Shown in pieces: positions 56,535 to 64,000 of a stretch of 64,000 nt of DNA. The position numbers and the translations under genes were made by a program. The notes under the pieces are model-generated. The model ran no database searches. It had not been told where the DNA came from and saw only the letters and a list, made by a program, of their open reading frames with translations. Source of the DNA: Candidatus Nitrotoga sp. CP45 (GTDB taxonomy: Bacteria; Pseudomonadota; Gammaproteobacteria; Burkholderiales; Gallionellaceae). Positions within the stretch are counted from its first letter, which is position 1. Every line of letters begins with the position of its first letter. The DNA lies in contig QFXJ01000022.1 of assembly GCA_003402375.1 (NCBI GenBank), positions 1-64,000 of the forward strand, written 5' to 3'.

Positions 56535-57308
56535 CTATTTCAAATCCGCTTCCCAAGCATGACCATAGATTTTTCCGTTACGTGACAAGACCCACATTTG
56601 GTACATACTCATAAACCACATGATTGTTGCCGCAACGCTGTAACCAAAACCGCCAATAAGCGTAAGCCATGCAAAACTAGGATTCCATTTCGTAAGCCAC
56701 CACGAAAAAACATCCGCGATCAAAAATGCAAAGGGAATCGCAATGGCTGAAATCTTCAACCATTTCGGTACGCCTACCGCAAAGCTAAAAATAAACCCTA
56801 CAAAAAAGAAAATGAAACTGATCCCGAATAAATGGATGTGCGACGATCTAATCAAGGCTTGAATACTTGCGCCTTCATCGATTTTGGCGACCTTTTTGAC
56901 CTCCTCATACTGGCTAAAATCAGCAACACCAGAACCAGGCCCATGGCACTGCACGCAATATTGGTTAAAAATGCCCTTAAATTGGGGCTCCCATTCTGTC
57001 TCGGGTGCTCCGTTGCGCACCCATTTGATAATGCTGAGACGCACTTCTGGCGTACCCATCTCTTTCATGGATCCATTGAGCTTACTTTCCAGCTTGCTCC
57101 CGCTACGGTTTCCATAATAGCTGTATACAATGTCATCCAAGGAAAGCCCCGGCTTACCATCTGCCATGCCGTGTGTCTGCATGATCTGAAGGCCAGCCAT
57201 GCATAAACCCAGCCCAATTGCGAGCAAGTAGCCGGAAAAAAGCACTTTGACGGGCATCGGCAGATTAGGTAAATTAAACCAAGCAAAATTTGGGGGTATC
57301 GATTTCAT
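56535..57308 (-). CDS. Membrane-anchored c-type cytochrome, function unknown
   Basis: A 257-residue protein with an N-terminal membrane helix (about 20-42), a periplasmic part containing one haem c motif NQYCVQCHGPGSG (CXXCH at about 116-120), then four more membrane helices (about 156-180, 185-205, 212-232, 234-252). A histidine pair SSHIHLFGISF begins the membrane part and could bind a further cofactor. No signal for soluble export. It resembles electron-transfer subunits fused to a membrane domain, but I cannot place it in a named complex. A candidate for electron transfer from a periplasmic donor to the quinone pool. Confidence 0.75.
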   Translation of the reverse strand: MKSIPPNFAWFNLPNLPMPVKVLFSGYLLAIGLGLCMAGLQIMQTHGMADGKPGLSLDDIVYSYYGNRSGSKLESKLNGSMKEMGTPEVRLSIIKWVRNGAPETEWEPQFKGIFNQYCVQCHGPGSGVADFSQYEEVKKVAKIDEGASIQALIRSSHIHLFGISFIFFFVGFIFSFAVGVPKWLKISAIAIPFAFLIADVFSWWLTKWNPSFAWLTLIGGFGYSVAATIMWFMSMYQMWVLSRNGKIYGHAWEADLK

Positions 57309-57535
57309 TTCACGACCTCTTTTTTTGGTAAAACGAAAAGTAAAAAATATATACCTAATTTCTATTGATTATTATGCGCTTAATCGCACTCCTTGGGCTT
57401 TCTGTTATCCATTAAAACGCAGGCAAACCTGATATGAAGGCAGCATTAAACTTCATCCATCTGGATAAGATATCCAAACATAAAATGAAGTATTGTTGCC
57501 ATTAACACTCAAACCTACAAGAAATGAGAATCGTG

Positions 57536-58117
57536 ATGAAAAAGCCGACCGCACAGTTTCTGATTTCGTTCATTTTGCTTGGCATTAGCAGCGCTGCCTT
57601 CGCCCATCCCGGCCATGATGTTTCCGGACTAAACGCTGGCCTGATGCATCCGTTCAGAGGGTTTGATCATCTGCTCGCCATGGTTGCCGTGGGTCTGTGG
57701 GCAGCACAAAATGGCGGCCGGAAAATAGGGCTGTTGCCCGCCGCTTTCATGTTGATGATGGTAGTCGGCGCAAAGTGTGCGCTGATTTATCCGTTTTTAC
57801 CGCTGGTTGAATCAGGCATCGCTGCTTCAGTATTGGTGCTGGGAATGATCACCGCACTCTCGCTGAAATTTTCTGCACCACTTGCCGTTGCGATCACTGC
57901 CTTGTTCGGTTTTTTTCATGGCTACGCCCATGGATTGGAAATGTCCGGGGCTATCAAAGCGGAAGCGTACGCACTGGGTTTTCTTGCCGCAACCGTCGCT
58001 CTCCATCTCGCAGGTATCGTGATCGGCATCGCCACTCGTGCCCGTTTTGTACGTCTGCCGCAAATGCTGGGCGCCATCATCGCCGCCAGCGGTTTATGGC
58101 TGCTATCAACGACATAA
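57536..58117 (+). CDS. HupE/UreJ family protein (nickel or metal permease-like)
   Basis: A 193-residue membrane protein. ATG 57536 gives a clean signal peptide (LISFILLGISSAAFA) followed by HPGHDVSGLNAGLMHPFRGF, then DHLLAMVAVGLWAAQ, the exact HupE signature with its metal-binding histidines and aspartate. About six helices; FGFFHGYAHGLEMSG in the middle holds the second conserved histidine set. Members support hydrogenase or urease nickel supply. Neither enzyme is in this window, so the role is open. Confidence 0.9.
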   Translation: MKKPTAQFLISFILLGISSAAFAHPGHDVSGLNAGLMHPFRGFDHLLAMVAVGLWAAQNGGRKIGLLPAAFMLMMVVGAKCALIYPFLPLVESGIAASVLVLGMITALSLKFSAPLAVAITALFGFFHGYAHGLEMSGAIKAEAYALGFLAATVALHLAGIVIGIATRARFVRLPQMLGAIIAASGLWLLSTT

Positions 58118-58193
58118 TTCAATATATACATCAATAGCGCAATAATTACCCCATCGAATACACCGAGAAGGTTATTCATGTAGGGAAGCATTG

Positions 58194-58334
58194 ATGATAC
58201 TCTGGGTGGTTTATGCCAAACAGCTTTTGGGTGGCCCGGCGCAAGTGCTGGAATATCTCGGCCGCCATACGCACCGGATGGCGATCTCCAATGAGCGCAT
58301 TCTCGGCATGATTGGGTTGACGCCACACTTCTAA
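58194..58334 (+). pseudogene. IS91-family transposase fragment
   Basis: An open stretch of 46 codons reads WVVYAKQLLGGPAQVLEYLG then RHTHRMAISNERIL, the well-known segment of the Y2 transposase domain of IS91 elements, with the TAA stop at 58332. Neither the N-terminal part nor the tyrosines are present, so it is a small relic. It lies just before the first attC-like site. Confidence 0.75.
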
Positions 58335-58373
58335 ACCTTACAATCCCCATAGGTTCCGTTCTTCCATGGTTCA

Positions 58374-58457
58374 GTCCAACGAGGTTTATCCGCCGCCAAT
58401 AAGGTCGCGGGTTTAAAAAGCTTGGGAAGGGCGGCAGATAAACACTATTCGTTAGGG
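58374..58457. other. attC-like site 1 (integron recombination site)
   Basis: Starts with GTCCAAC (RYYYAAC box, 58374-58380) and ends with GTTAGGG (58451-58457, one mismatch to GTTRRRY). AACGA pairs with TCGTT, an unpaired spacer follows, then GTTTATC-C-GCCGCC (58384-58397) pairs with GGCGGC-A-GATAAAC (58430-58443) in a 13-pair stem with a single mismatch. This box-spacer-box-loop order is the attC architecture. It is the upstream boundary of the HEPN cassette, whose start codon follows 8 bases later. Confidence 0.75.
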
Positions 58458-58464
58458 CTCGCAG

Positions 58465-59490
58465 GTGTTTACTCAGCGTCTTGTGCACGCCATCCCTGTA
58501 TCGATTCAGCCGCAGAAGCGGTTGAAGTTCGTGCGTACCTCTTTGCTCGCCGGCGTTTCGCTGCAAAGCGCTGGGGGACCACTTGGGCGGCAAGTGGCAG
58601 AACGGACAAAGGCGCTTCCCGTTCAGCCTGGCTTCGTCCCGACACACCTGATCGTCATCGAAAAGAATAAGTACATTGACGGTCTTGATTCACGGATGAC
58701 GGCCGAAGGCAAGTCTTGGGACAAGGGTGAATACTCGTTCATTGATCTCGATGGCATATCCAGGCAGGTTTTGGTTGCAATTACCCTTCGCGGCCACTGT
58801 TCGTGGCAACTTGGTGGCCACCATACCTTCGATTTTTCTGACAAAGATTTCCCGTACTCCTCGGCCGGCTACAGTCATCGGGACTCAGAATCGGTCTCAG
58901 GGCTACTTAGTCACTCTGCACCGAACGACTGGTATCGCGACGTCAAGGCCTCGGAGCTTCGGATGGCGTGTAAGCAACTCGACTGCTACTACAGGAGTGG
59001 TACTTGGTGGGTGGATCGGCTGAGCGTGGCCCTGGGCTATCTCTGGAGCGGATTGACCACAACGCACAGCGAACTTTCCTTTGTGTCCTTCTGCATGGCC
59101 CTTGAGGCTGTCGCATCGACTTCCAGCAACGAGATCACACACATCCTCGCTGAACGCTGTGCGCTCCTCGCGGAAGCGTCGCCTGAACGACGCCTCAGCA
59201 TGTATTACGAGGTGAAAGACCTGTATGGACTTCGCAGCAAGATCGTTCATGGCCGTTCCGCTCCTCGCAAGGGCCCGATCACACAGGAGTCGCTTGCCAT
59301 AACTGCCAAGCAGTCCCGTGTCCCCACAAGAGCACTTTTTCGACTCCTTGCGGTCACAGTGGCAGTGATTAATGGAGTCCTCGGCCGCCCGGATCTCCTA
59401 ACACTCCTTCATGTTCGGCGTAGCGAGGACAAGGCATCTGAGGCACTGAATGAATACTTCCAGCGGTTGTTTCTGTGTGGAAAGGCTTAA
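58465..59490 (+). CDS. HEPN-domain protein (ApeA-like) in an integron-type cassette
   Basis: A 341-residue protein starting at GTG 58465, only 14 bases after the attC crossover point, as usual for cassette genes. The N-terminal half is probably beta-rich (contains LVAITLRGHCSWQLGGHHTF). The C-terminal half (about 190-335) is helical and holds the HEPN ribonuclease-type motif LYGLRSKIVHG with R257 and H262 (R-x4-H), as in Apea-type HEPN proteins. Known HEPN proteins of this kind cut RNA in abortive phage defence. The base composition looks richer in GC than flanking genes. Its TAA is part of the second attC-like site. Confidence 0.78.
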   Translation: MFTQRLVHAIPVSIQPQKRLKFVRTSLLAGVSLQSAGGPLGRQVAERTKALPVQPGFVPTHLIVIEKNKYIDGLDSRMTAEGKSWDKGEYSFIDLDGISRQVLVAITLRGHCSWQLGGHHTFDFSDKDFPYSSAGYSHRDSESVSGLLSHSAPNDWYRDVKASELRMACKQLDCYYRSGTWWVDRLSVALGYLWSGLTTTHSELSFVSFCMALEAVASTSSNEITHILAERCALLAEASPERRLSMYYEVKDLYGLRSKIVHGRSAPRKGPITQESLAITAKQSRVPTRALFRLLAVTVAVINGVLGRPDLLTLLHVRRSEDKASEALNEYFQRLFLCGKA

Positions 59491-59547
59491 CAACTAAGGT
59501 TAGATTGTGATCGCGAAGCGAGCCATAATCTAAACCGTTTGTTGGAC
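59485..59547. other. attC-like site 2 (integron recombination site)
   Basis: R'' box GCTTAAC (59485-59491) and R' box GTTGGAC (59541-59547, fits GTTRRRY). AACAA pairs with TTGTT (R boxes), an unpaired spacer follows, then GGTTAGATT pairs with AATCTAAACC with one extrahelical base, and a terminal TCGC-GAA-GCGA hairpin. Spacers, bulge and small loop reproduce a canonical short attC of 63 bases. It overlaps the stop codon of the HEPN gene. Confidence 0.85.
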
Positions 59548-59578
59548 AAACCCGGTGAGGCTATTGTCTGGGTGGTAA

Positions 59579-59857
59579 GAAAAATTCGCGTGGGTTGCTC
59601 ACAAAGCGCTCCGCCAGCATCAGCAGCAATTCACCAATACGATTGAAGAGGACAGCGAGGTCTTGCAATACAGCATAAAGAAGGCTTATGAAACCGGTGA
59701 ATATACGATGCAACAAATTGCCGATGCTTTTGGAGTGCATCATTTCACTGTCAGCAGAGCGCTCCATAAAATTTCGCTCAAAAATGCATACTTGCAAGAT
59801 TTGTATAGATTGAATAACCCGGCATCACCGCAGCATTACAACAAAAGACATCTCTAA
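59579..59857 (+). pseudogene. HTH-domain remnant, probably of a REP-associated or similar transposase
   Basis: From just after a stop at 59576-59578 an open frame of about 92 codons ends at TAA 59857, without a start codon in its first part. The clear part reads IKKAYETGEYTMQQIADAFG then VHHFTVSRALHK, a helix-turn-helix typical of C-termini of REP-associated (IS200-like) transposases. Preceding residues are not recognisable. It lies after attC-like site 2 and may be a decayed mobile gene or a cassette of its own; no third attC site was found. Confidence 0.55.
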
Positions 59858-59871
59858 ATATTGCAGCAATA

Positions 59872-61326
59872 TCACATTAGAATGATGTCGTATTGCTCTT
59901 GGCTATACAAGCTTTCCACCTGTAGTGACACCGGTTTGCCGATAAGATCAGAAAGCTGGGCCAGGCTTTGCGATTCTTCGTCGAGAAACAGGTCGATGAC
60001 CAGTTGCGAAGCCAGGATGCGATATTCACGAGCGTTAAACTGGCGTGCTTCGCGCGTAATTTCGCGCACAATTTCGTAGCAGATGGTCTGCGCGGTCTTT
60101 ACTTCGCCGCGCCCCTTGCAAGTGGGGCAAGACTCGCACAGTATGTGAGCCAGACTTTCGCGCGTGCGTTTGCGCGTCATTTCCACCAACCCCAAAGCGG
60201 AGAAACCGTTTACCGTGATACGGGTGTGATCGTTTGCCAGCGACTTCTTGAATTCTTCCAGCACGGCATCCCGATGTCCCTGGTTATTCATGTCAATAAA
60301 GTCGCAAATAATGATGCCGCCCAAATTTCGCAGGCGTAACTGGCGCGCGATGATTTGTGCAGCATCCAGATTTGTCTTGAAGATGGTGTCGTCAAAATTA
60401 CGCGAGCCGACGAAGCCACCGGTGTTAACGTCGACCGTGGTGAGTGCTTCGGTCTGGTCAATGATGATATATCCCCCCGACTTGAGATTCACGCGGCGCG
60501 ATAGCGCGCGCTCAATCTCTTCTTCTACTCCATACAGATCAAATAGCGGGCGCTCGCCAACATAGTGCTCCAGCCGCGACACCGCACTGGAAATAAAATC
60601 CTGTGCGAAAGCAGCCATTCGTTGATAAGTTTCGCTTGAATCCACCAAGATGCGAGTGGTGCTTTCGTTGACGAAATCGCGCAACACGCAGAGGCTGATG
60701 TTGAGCTCTTGGTATAACAAAAAAGGAGCTGAGGATGTTTTCGCCTGCTCTTGGAGCTTGATCCACAGTTTGTTGAGGTATTCCATGTCGGCGAGAAACT
60801 CTTTGTCTGTCGCAGTCTCTGCCATGGTGCGGATGATATAGCCGCCGCTGCTATTTTCAGGCAACAGCTGTTGCAGCTTAGCGCGCAGTAGTTCGCGCTC
60901 GGCTTCATTTTCAATGCGTTGTGATACGCCGATGTGCGATTCCTGCGGCAAAAACACCAGTAAACGTCCGGCAATGCTGATCTGAGTGGAAAGTCTGGCG
61001 CCCTTGCTGCCGATGGAGTCCTTGATGACCTGAACTAGCAGGCTCTGCCCTTCATACAGCATTTTTTCGATGGGCTTGGCAGTATCGCTGTTGTTGCGGT
61101 TTTCCCATATATCCGCAACATGCAGGAAAGCAGAGCGTTCCAGCCCAATGTCGATAAAGGCGGATTGCATGCCAGGCAGAACGCGTTTCACGCGCCCGAC
61201 ATAGACATTGCTGACTATTCCGAGATGGCTGCCGCGCTCAATATGGAGCTGTTGCACTATTCCCTGTTGCATGACTGCAACGCGGGTTTCCTGCGGGGTG
61301 ACATTGATTAAAATTTCGTCATTCAC
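59872..61326 (-). CDS. rng: Ribonuclease G
   Basis: Endoribonuclease that matures the 5' end of 16S rRNA and degrades mRNA. The 484 residues start with an S1 RNA-binding domain (about 36-115, GIVSNVYVGRVKRVLPGMQS), followed by the 5' sensor and DNase-I-like catalytic part with TTVDVNTGGFVGSRN (about 300-315) and ICDFIDMNNQGHRD (about 342), the two metal-binding aspartates. The zinc link CESCPTCKGRG (about 406) is intact. Lacks the long RNase E tail. Translation is coupled to maf. Confidence 0.95.
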   Translation of the reverse strand: MNDEILINVTPQETRVAVMQQGIVQQLHIERGSHLGIVSNVYVGRVKRVLPGMQSAFIDIGLERSAFLHVADIWENRNNSDTAKPIEKMLYEGQSLLVQVIKDSIGSKGARLSTQISIAGRLLVFLPQESHIGVSQRIENEAERELLRAKLQQLLPENSSGGYIIRTMAETATDKEFLADMEYLNKLWIKLQEQAKTSSAPFLLYQELNISLCVLRDFVNESTTRILVDSSETYQRMAAFAQDFISSAVSRLEHYVGERPLFDLYGVEEEIERALSRRVNLKSGGYIIIDQTEALTTVDVNTGGFVGSRNFDDTIFKTNLDAAQIIARQLRLRNLGGIIICDFIDMNNQGHRDAVLEEFKKSLANDHTRITVNGFSALGLVEMTRKRTRESLAHILCESCPTCKGRGEVKTAQTICYEIVREITREARQFNAREYRILASQLVIDLFLDEESQSLAQLSDLIGKPVSLQVESLYSQEQYDIILM

Positions 61327-61940
61327 AGAATGGGATAACCGAATGTTTGCAGCAGCTCAGCCGTTTCGAACAGGGGTAAGCCCATTACGCCTGAATAGCT
61401 GCCGTCTATGTGTTGTATGAATGCAGCAGCGTGACCTTGGATGGCATACGCGCCGGCTTTGTCTAATGGCTCGCTAGTGAGAATGTAACGCCGGATGCGC
61501 TCTTCGTTAAGCGTGGCCATCGTCACTTTACTGACCGATAAACGTATTTCCGTACGTTCTTCGAAGGTAACTGCGACGGCACTCAGCACTTGATGTTGAC
61601 GTCCGGAAAGAACACGTAGCGTAGCTGCAGCCTGTTCACGGCCTTGCGGCTTACCAATAATTTTGCCGTCCAGAATAACGCTGGTATCGGCCGCCAAAAC
61701 CGGAAGCGGGGGTAAATTGCGAAATTGAAGAAGCCTCCATCCGGCATTCACTTTTTCCTGGCAAACCCTTTGCACATGGGCTTCCGGTGATTCATCTTTG
61801 TGCGGAGTTTCATCCACATCCATCATGCGGGACGTGCTGGAACGCAACAGCAACGTTTCAAAATTAATCCCGATCTGCTTCAACAGCTCTCGGCGGCGCG
61901 GGCTTTGCGAGGAGAGGTAAATGCGTGGGTGGGAAATCAT
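61323..61940 (-). CDS. maf: Maf-family nucleotide pyrophosphatase
   Basis: Nucleoside-triphosphate pyrophosphatase of the Maf/Ham1-type fold (septum-formation inhibitor). The 205 residues begin IYLSSQSPRRRELLKQIGIN (about 7-26), followed by PVLAADTSVILDGKIIGKPQ (about 79-98) and YAIQGHAAAFIQHIDGSYSG (about 163-182) with VMGLPLFETAELL. The Maf signature residues (SxSPRR, ADTxV, GKP) are all seen. Overlaps rng by 4 bases. Confidence 0.93.
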   Translation of the reverse strand: MISHPRIYLSSQSPRRRELLKQIGINFETLLLRSSTSRMMDVDETPHKDESPEAHVQRVCQEKVNAGWRLLQFRNLPPLPVLAADTSVILDGKIIGKPQGREQAAATLRVLSGRQHQVLSAVAVTFEERTEIRLSVSKVTMATLNEERIRRYILTSEPLDKAGAYAIQGHAAAFIQHIDGSYSGVMGLPLFETAELLQTFGYPIL

Positions 61941-61972
61941 GGCTCTTTAAAATCCTATATTAACGGGCCGCA

Positions 61973-62443
61973 TCATTCACGATGATAAGGGTGATTGTGC
62001 AGCAAGCTGTAGGCGCGATACAACTGTTCCGCCAGTAATACACGTACCAGGCCATGCGGCAGTGTCATCATCGACAGCGACAGCAACTGCTGTGCACTGT
62101 TTTTTACTGACTCGTGCAAACCATCCGCGCCCCCAATGATGAAGGCCACATCGTGTCCGCTGCCCATCCAATCTTGCATTTGTTGCGCCAACTGTTTGGT
62201 GGAAAAATGCGCGCCGCGCTCATCCAACGCGACGCGCAGGGCATTCTTCGGCAGCGCAGTTAATATACGCTGCGCTTCTGCCCCCATCATCTGCGCTACG
62301 CTCTTACCGGTGGTTCGCGACTCCGGTTTTATCTCTATCAATTCGATTTGGGCCTCGCGTGCCATGCGCTTGGCATACTCGGTGAAGCCTGCGGTAATCC
62401 AAGCCGGCATCTTGTGCCCAACCGCTACCAGCCACAATTTCAT
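61973..62443 (-). CDS. rlmH: 23S rRNA (pseudouridine-1915-N3)-methyltransferase RlmH
   Basis: SPOUT methyltransferase acting on assembled ribosomes. The 156 residues show [20 protein letters not shown] at the start, [20 protein letters not shown] (about 74-93), [20 protein letters not shown] (about 102-121) and the C-terminal [20 protein letters not shown] knot, all complete RlmH signatures. ATG overlaps the rsfS stop by one base (TAATG). Confidence 0.97.
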   Translation of the reverse strand: MKLWLVAVGHKMPAWITAGFTEYAKRMAREAQIELIEIKPESRTTGKSVAQMMGAEAQRILTALPKNALRVALDERGAHFSTKQLAQQMQDWMGSGHDVAFIIGGADGLHESVKNSAQQLLSLSMMTLPHGLVRVLLAEQLYRAYSLLHNHPYHRE

Positions 62444-62799
62444 TACGGCTCGTTAGCCGCCTTAGGCGGCAAATGCCTTATGCTCCATAGCTCTTCCAGT
62501 TGGTAATAGGCGCGCACTGCGGGCTGCATGATATGCACTACCACTTCACCGAGATCAACTAGCACCCACTCCCCGCTTTCTTCGCCTTCTACGCTAAGTG
62601 CGGGTTCGCCACGCAGCTTGAGTTGCTTGGATACATGATCGGCCAACGCCCTGGTTTGACGCGGCGAATTGGCGCTGGCGATCACCATGCGCTCGAATAG
62701 CGGACTCTTTTTGCTGGTATCAAGTACGGTCACATCATTGGCCTTAATATCCTCCAATGCGGTTACTACGGCCAGGATTTTTTCTTCAATGGTTAGCAT
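62443..62799 (-). CDS. rsfS: Ribosome silencing factor
   Basis: Binds L14 and blocks subunit joining when nutrients are scarce. The 118 residues hold [20 protein letters not shown] (about 15-34), [20 protein letters not shown] (about 35-54, the RsfS signature) and [20 protein letters not shown] (about 75-94). Starts ATG 62799 one base after the nadD stop; coupling in the usual nadD-rsfS-rlmH order. Confidence 0.97.
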   Translation of the reverse strand: MLTIEEKILAVVTALEDIKANDVTVLDTSKKSPLFERMVIASANSPRQTRALADHVSKQLKLRGEPALSVEGEESGEWVLVDLGEVVVHIMQPAVRAYYQLEELWSIRHLPPKAANEP

Positions 62800-62800
62800 G

Positions 62801-63457
62801 TTAGGTATATAGGTGATGTAATTGAATGTAATCGGCTACTACGTCTGGTAGCAGGTAATGTATGTTTTTATTTTCGGCACAACGTTTACGGATATCCGTG
62901 GCGGAAATTTCCAGGGCAGGCATATCCGCCACCAGGATCGCCCCGGCAGGCGAATCACGCAGAATACAAGGTGCCGGAACGAGGCGCGCCCTGTATTCAT
63001 CGCGCAAAGCTTCATTCGCCCTATTTATGGTGTTACCAAGTGGGTGCCCAGCACGCTGCATGACCACTATATGCGACAGCTCAAATAAACTCTTCCATTC
63101 ATGCCAAGAGTGTAACAGCAGGAAGGCATCGCCGCCCATCAACAAACACAGCGGCTGTTGCATACCGTGCTCGGCACGTAGTGCAGTAAGCGTATCCACC
63201 GTATAACACGGATCGATGCGATAAATTTCGCGTTCATCCAGCACGAATGCCGCGTTACCTTGCAATGCCAGGCGGGCCATATCCAGACGCTGTACTGCGC
63301 TTGCGTGCGGCGCATTACGATGCGGCGGCGTACCGCTGGGAATGAAATGTATCGCAGCCAAATTGCATTGCTCCAGCGCTTCCTGTGCCAAGCGCAGATG
63401 GCCATTATGGACAGGATCGAACGTGCCGCCCAAGATACCAATGGGGGCTTGGTTCAC
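62801..63457 (-). CDS. nadD: Nicotinate-nucleotide adenylyltransferase
   Basis: Converts nicotinate mononucleotide to deamido-NAD. The 218 residues begin IGILGGTFDPVHNGHLRLAQ (about 7-26; GGTFDPxHxGH is the nucleotidyl-transfer signature), then FIPSGTPPHR (about 39-48), LLMGGDAFLLLHSWHEWKSL (about 105-124) and EISATDIRKRCAENK (about 184-198), the ISSTxIR-type motif. The start codon is GTG, 3 bases after the acyltransferase stop. Confidence 0.97.
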   Translation of the reverse strand: MNQAPIGILGGTFDPVHNGHLRLAQEALEQCNLAAIHFIPSGTPPHRNAPHASAVQRLDMARLALQGNAAFVLDEREIYRIDPCYTVDTLTALRAEHGMQQPLCLLMGGDAFLLLHSWHEWKSLFELSHIVVMQRAGHPLGNTINRANEALRDEYRARLVPAPCILRDSPAGAILVADMPALEISATDIRKRCAENKNIHYLLPDVVADYIQLHHLYT

Positions 63458-63460
63458 AGC

Positions 63461-64000
63461 TTATAGCACCAACCGGCGAACATCCGACAACACTTTGCCA
63501 AGATAACTCGTGAACCGTACTGCCTCCGCACCATCAATTACACGATGATCATATGAGAGTGACAGTGGCAACATTAGCCGTGGCACAAATTTATCCTCTT
63601 GAAATACTGGCTTGATGCTCGCTTTGGACACACCCAAAATAGCCACTTCTGGCGCATTAATAATAGGCGTAAATGCTGTCCCGCCGATGCCACCCAGACT
63701 GGAAATAGTGAAGCAGCCACCTTGCATAGCGGTTGCGGGGAGTTTTTTCTCCCGTGCCTTGGCACTAATCTCGCCCAACTCCTTGGCCAGTTGAACGATG
63801 CCCTTTTGGTCTACGTCACGTAACACGGGCACCATCAGGCCATCCGGTGTATCCACGGCCACGCCGATGTGAAAATATTTTTTCAGCACCAAGTTTTCAC
63901 CACTAGCATCTAATGATGAATTGAAGTCCGGGTGTTGTTGCATAGCTGTCACCACAGCCTTGAGCAAGAAAGCCAGCGGAGTAATTTTTATTCCCTGCTT
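63461..64000 (-). CDS. Dihydrolipoamide acyltransferase (E2), C-terminal part, cut by window edge
   Basis: The frame is open to the window edge and ends at 63461. The 179 visible residues are the catalytic domain of a 2-oxo acid dehydrogenase E2: [59 protein letters not shown] and the active-site [18 protein letters not shown] with catalytic His and Asp. Sequence favours the pyruvate dehydrogenase E2 (aceF) over 2-oxoglutarate E2, but the lipoyl domains are outside the window. Adjacent nadD follows at 3 bases. Confidence 0.9.
   Translation of the reverse strand, partial: KQGIKITPLAFLLKAVVTAMQQHPDFNSSLDASGENLVLKKYFHIGVAVDTPDGLMVPVLRDVDQKGIVQLAKELGEISAKAREKKLPATAMQGGCFTISSLGGIGGTAFTPIINAPEVAILGVSKASIKPVFQEDKFVPRLMLPLSLSYDHRVIDGAEAVRFTSYLGKVLSDVRRLVL

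Overview
The window looks like a chromosomal segment of a betaproteobacterium. The gene orders map-glnD, pcnB-folK-deoxynucleoside kinase-panB-panC, purM-purN-DUF3108, surE-pcm-nlpD, pilC-pilD-coaE-zapD-yacG and nadD-rsfS-rlmH-maf-rng are all typical of that class. Moderate base composition, many metal-handling genes (VIT1/CCC1-type carrier, ZIP carrier, copper-type P-ATPase, HupE-like protein, siderophore/cobalamin-type ABC importer) and a membrane-anchored c-type cytochrome suggest Nitrosomonadales, perhaps a Gallionellaceae relative. That placement is inference. No rRNA or tRNA gene was found.

Layout. 1-331: end of an IS1595-type element. 394-4665: map, glnD and an exported protein. 4752-8056: small envelope lipoproteins, an M48 peptidase and a DUF883 protein, interspersed with three non-coding inverted-repeat elements. 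8052-9724: MscS-type channel and a divergent DapB-like reductase. 10138-14991: pantothenate genes (panD, panC, panB), a deoxynucleoside kinase, folK and pcnB. 15049-18356: ABC importer parts, a HAD phosphatase and hda. 18565-23560: purM, purN, two DUF3108 proteins and an RsmB-like methyltransferase. 23652-29852: MarC, a DegS-like protease, a Nif3-like protein, a SpoT/RelA-type ppGpp enzyme and Hsp15. 30092-37402: rimO, ZIP carrier, radical SAM protein, nlpD-pcm-surE and a VIT1/CCC1 carrier. 37633-43428: a secreted repeat protein, copper P-ATPase, wrbA, a HugZ-like protein and modE. 43621-50636: rsmE and a glycosylation cluster (SEC-C/TPR/O-GlcNAc-transferase-like protein, methyltransferase with coiled coil, double glycosyltransferase). 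51087-55897: pilC, pilD, coaE, zapD, yacG and a Nudix-ThiE fusion. 56110-58117: membrane protein, membrane cytochrome and HupE. 58194-59857: mobile remnants surrounding an integron-type gene cassette. 59872-64000: rng, maf, rlmH, rsfS, nadD and the end of a dihydrolipoamide acyltransferase gene.

The strongest unusual signal is at 58374-59547. A gene for a HEPN-domain protein is bracketed by two hairpin sites with the architecture of integron attC sites, and no integrase is present in the window. This is a small integron-less cassette array whose cargo resembles ApeA-type anti-phage HEPN proteins.

The second strong signal is a family of short inverted-repeat elements (4752-4930, 40893-41072, 55918-56059 and a decayed copy from 10561). 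Their internal hairpin shows compensatory base changes between copies, and their ends appear to supply a ribosome-binding site to wrbA and a -35 box to panD.
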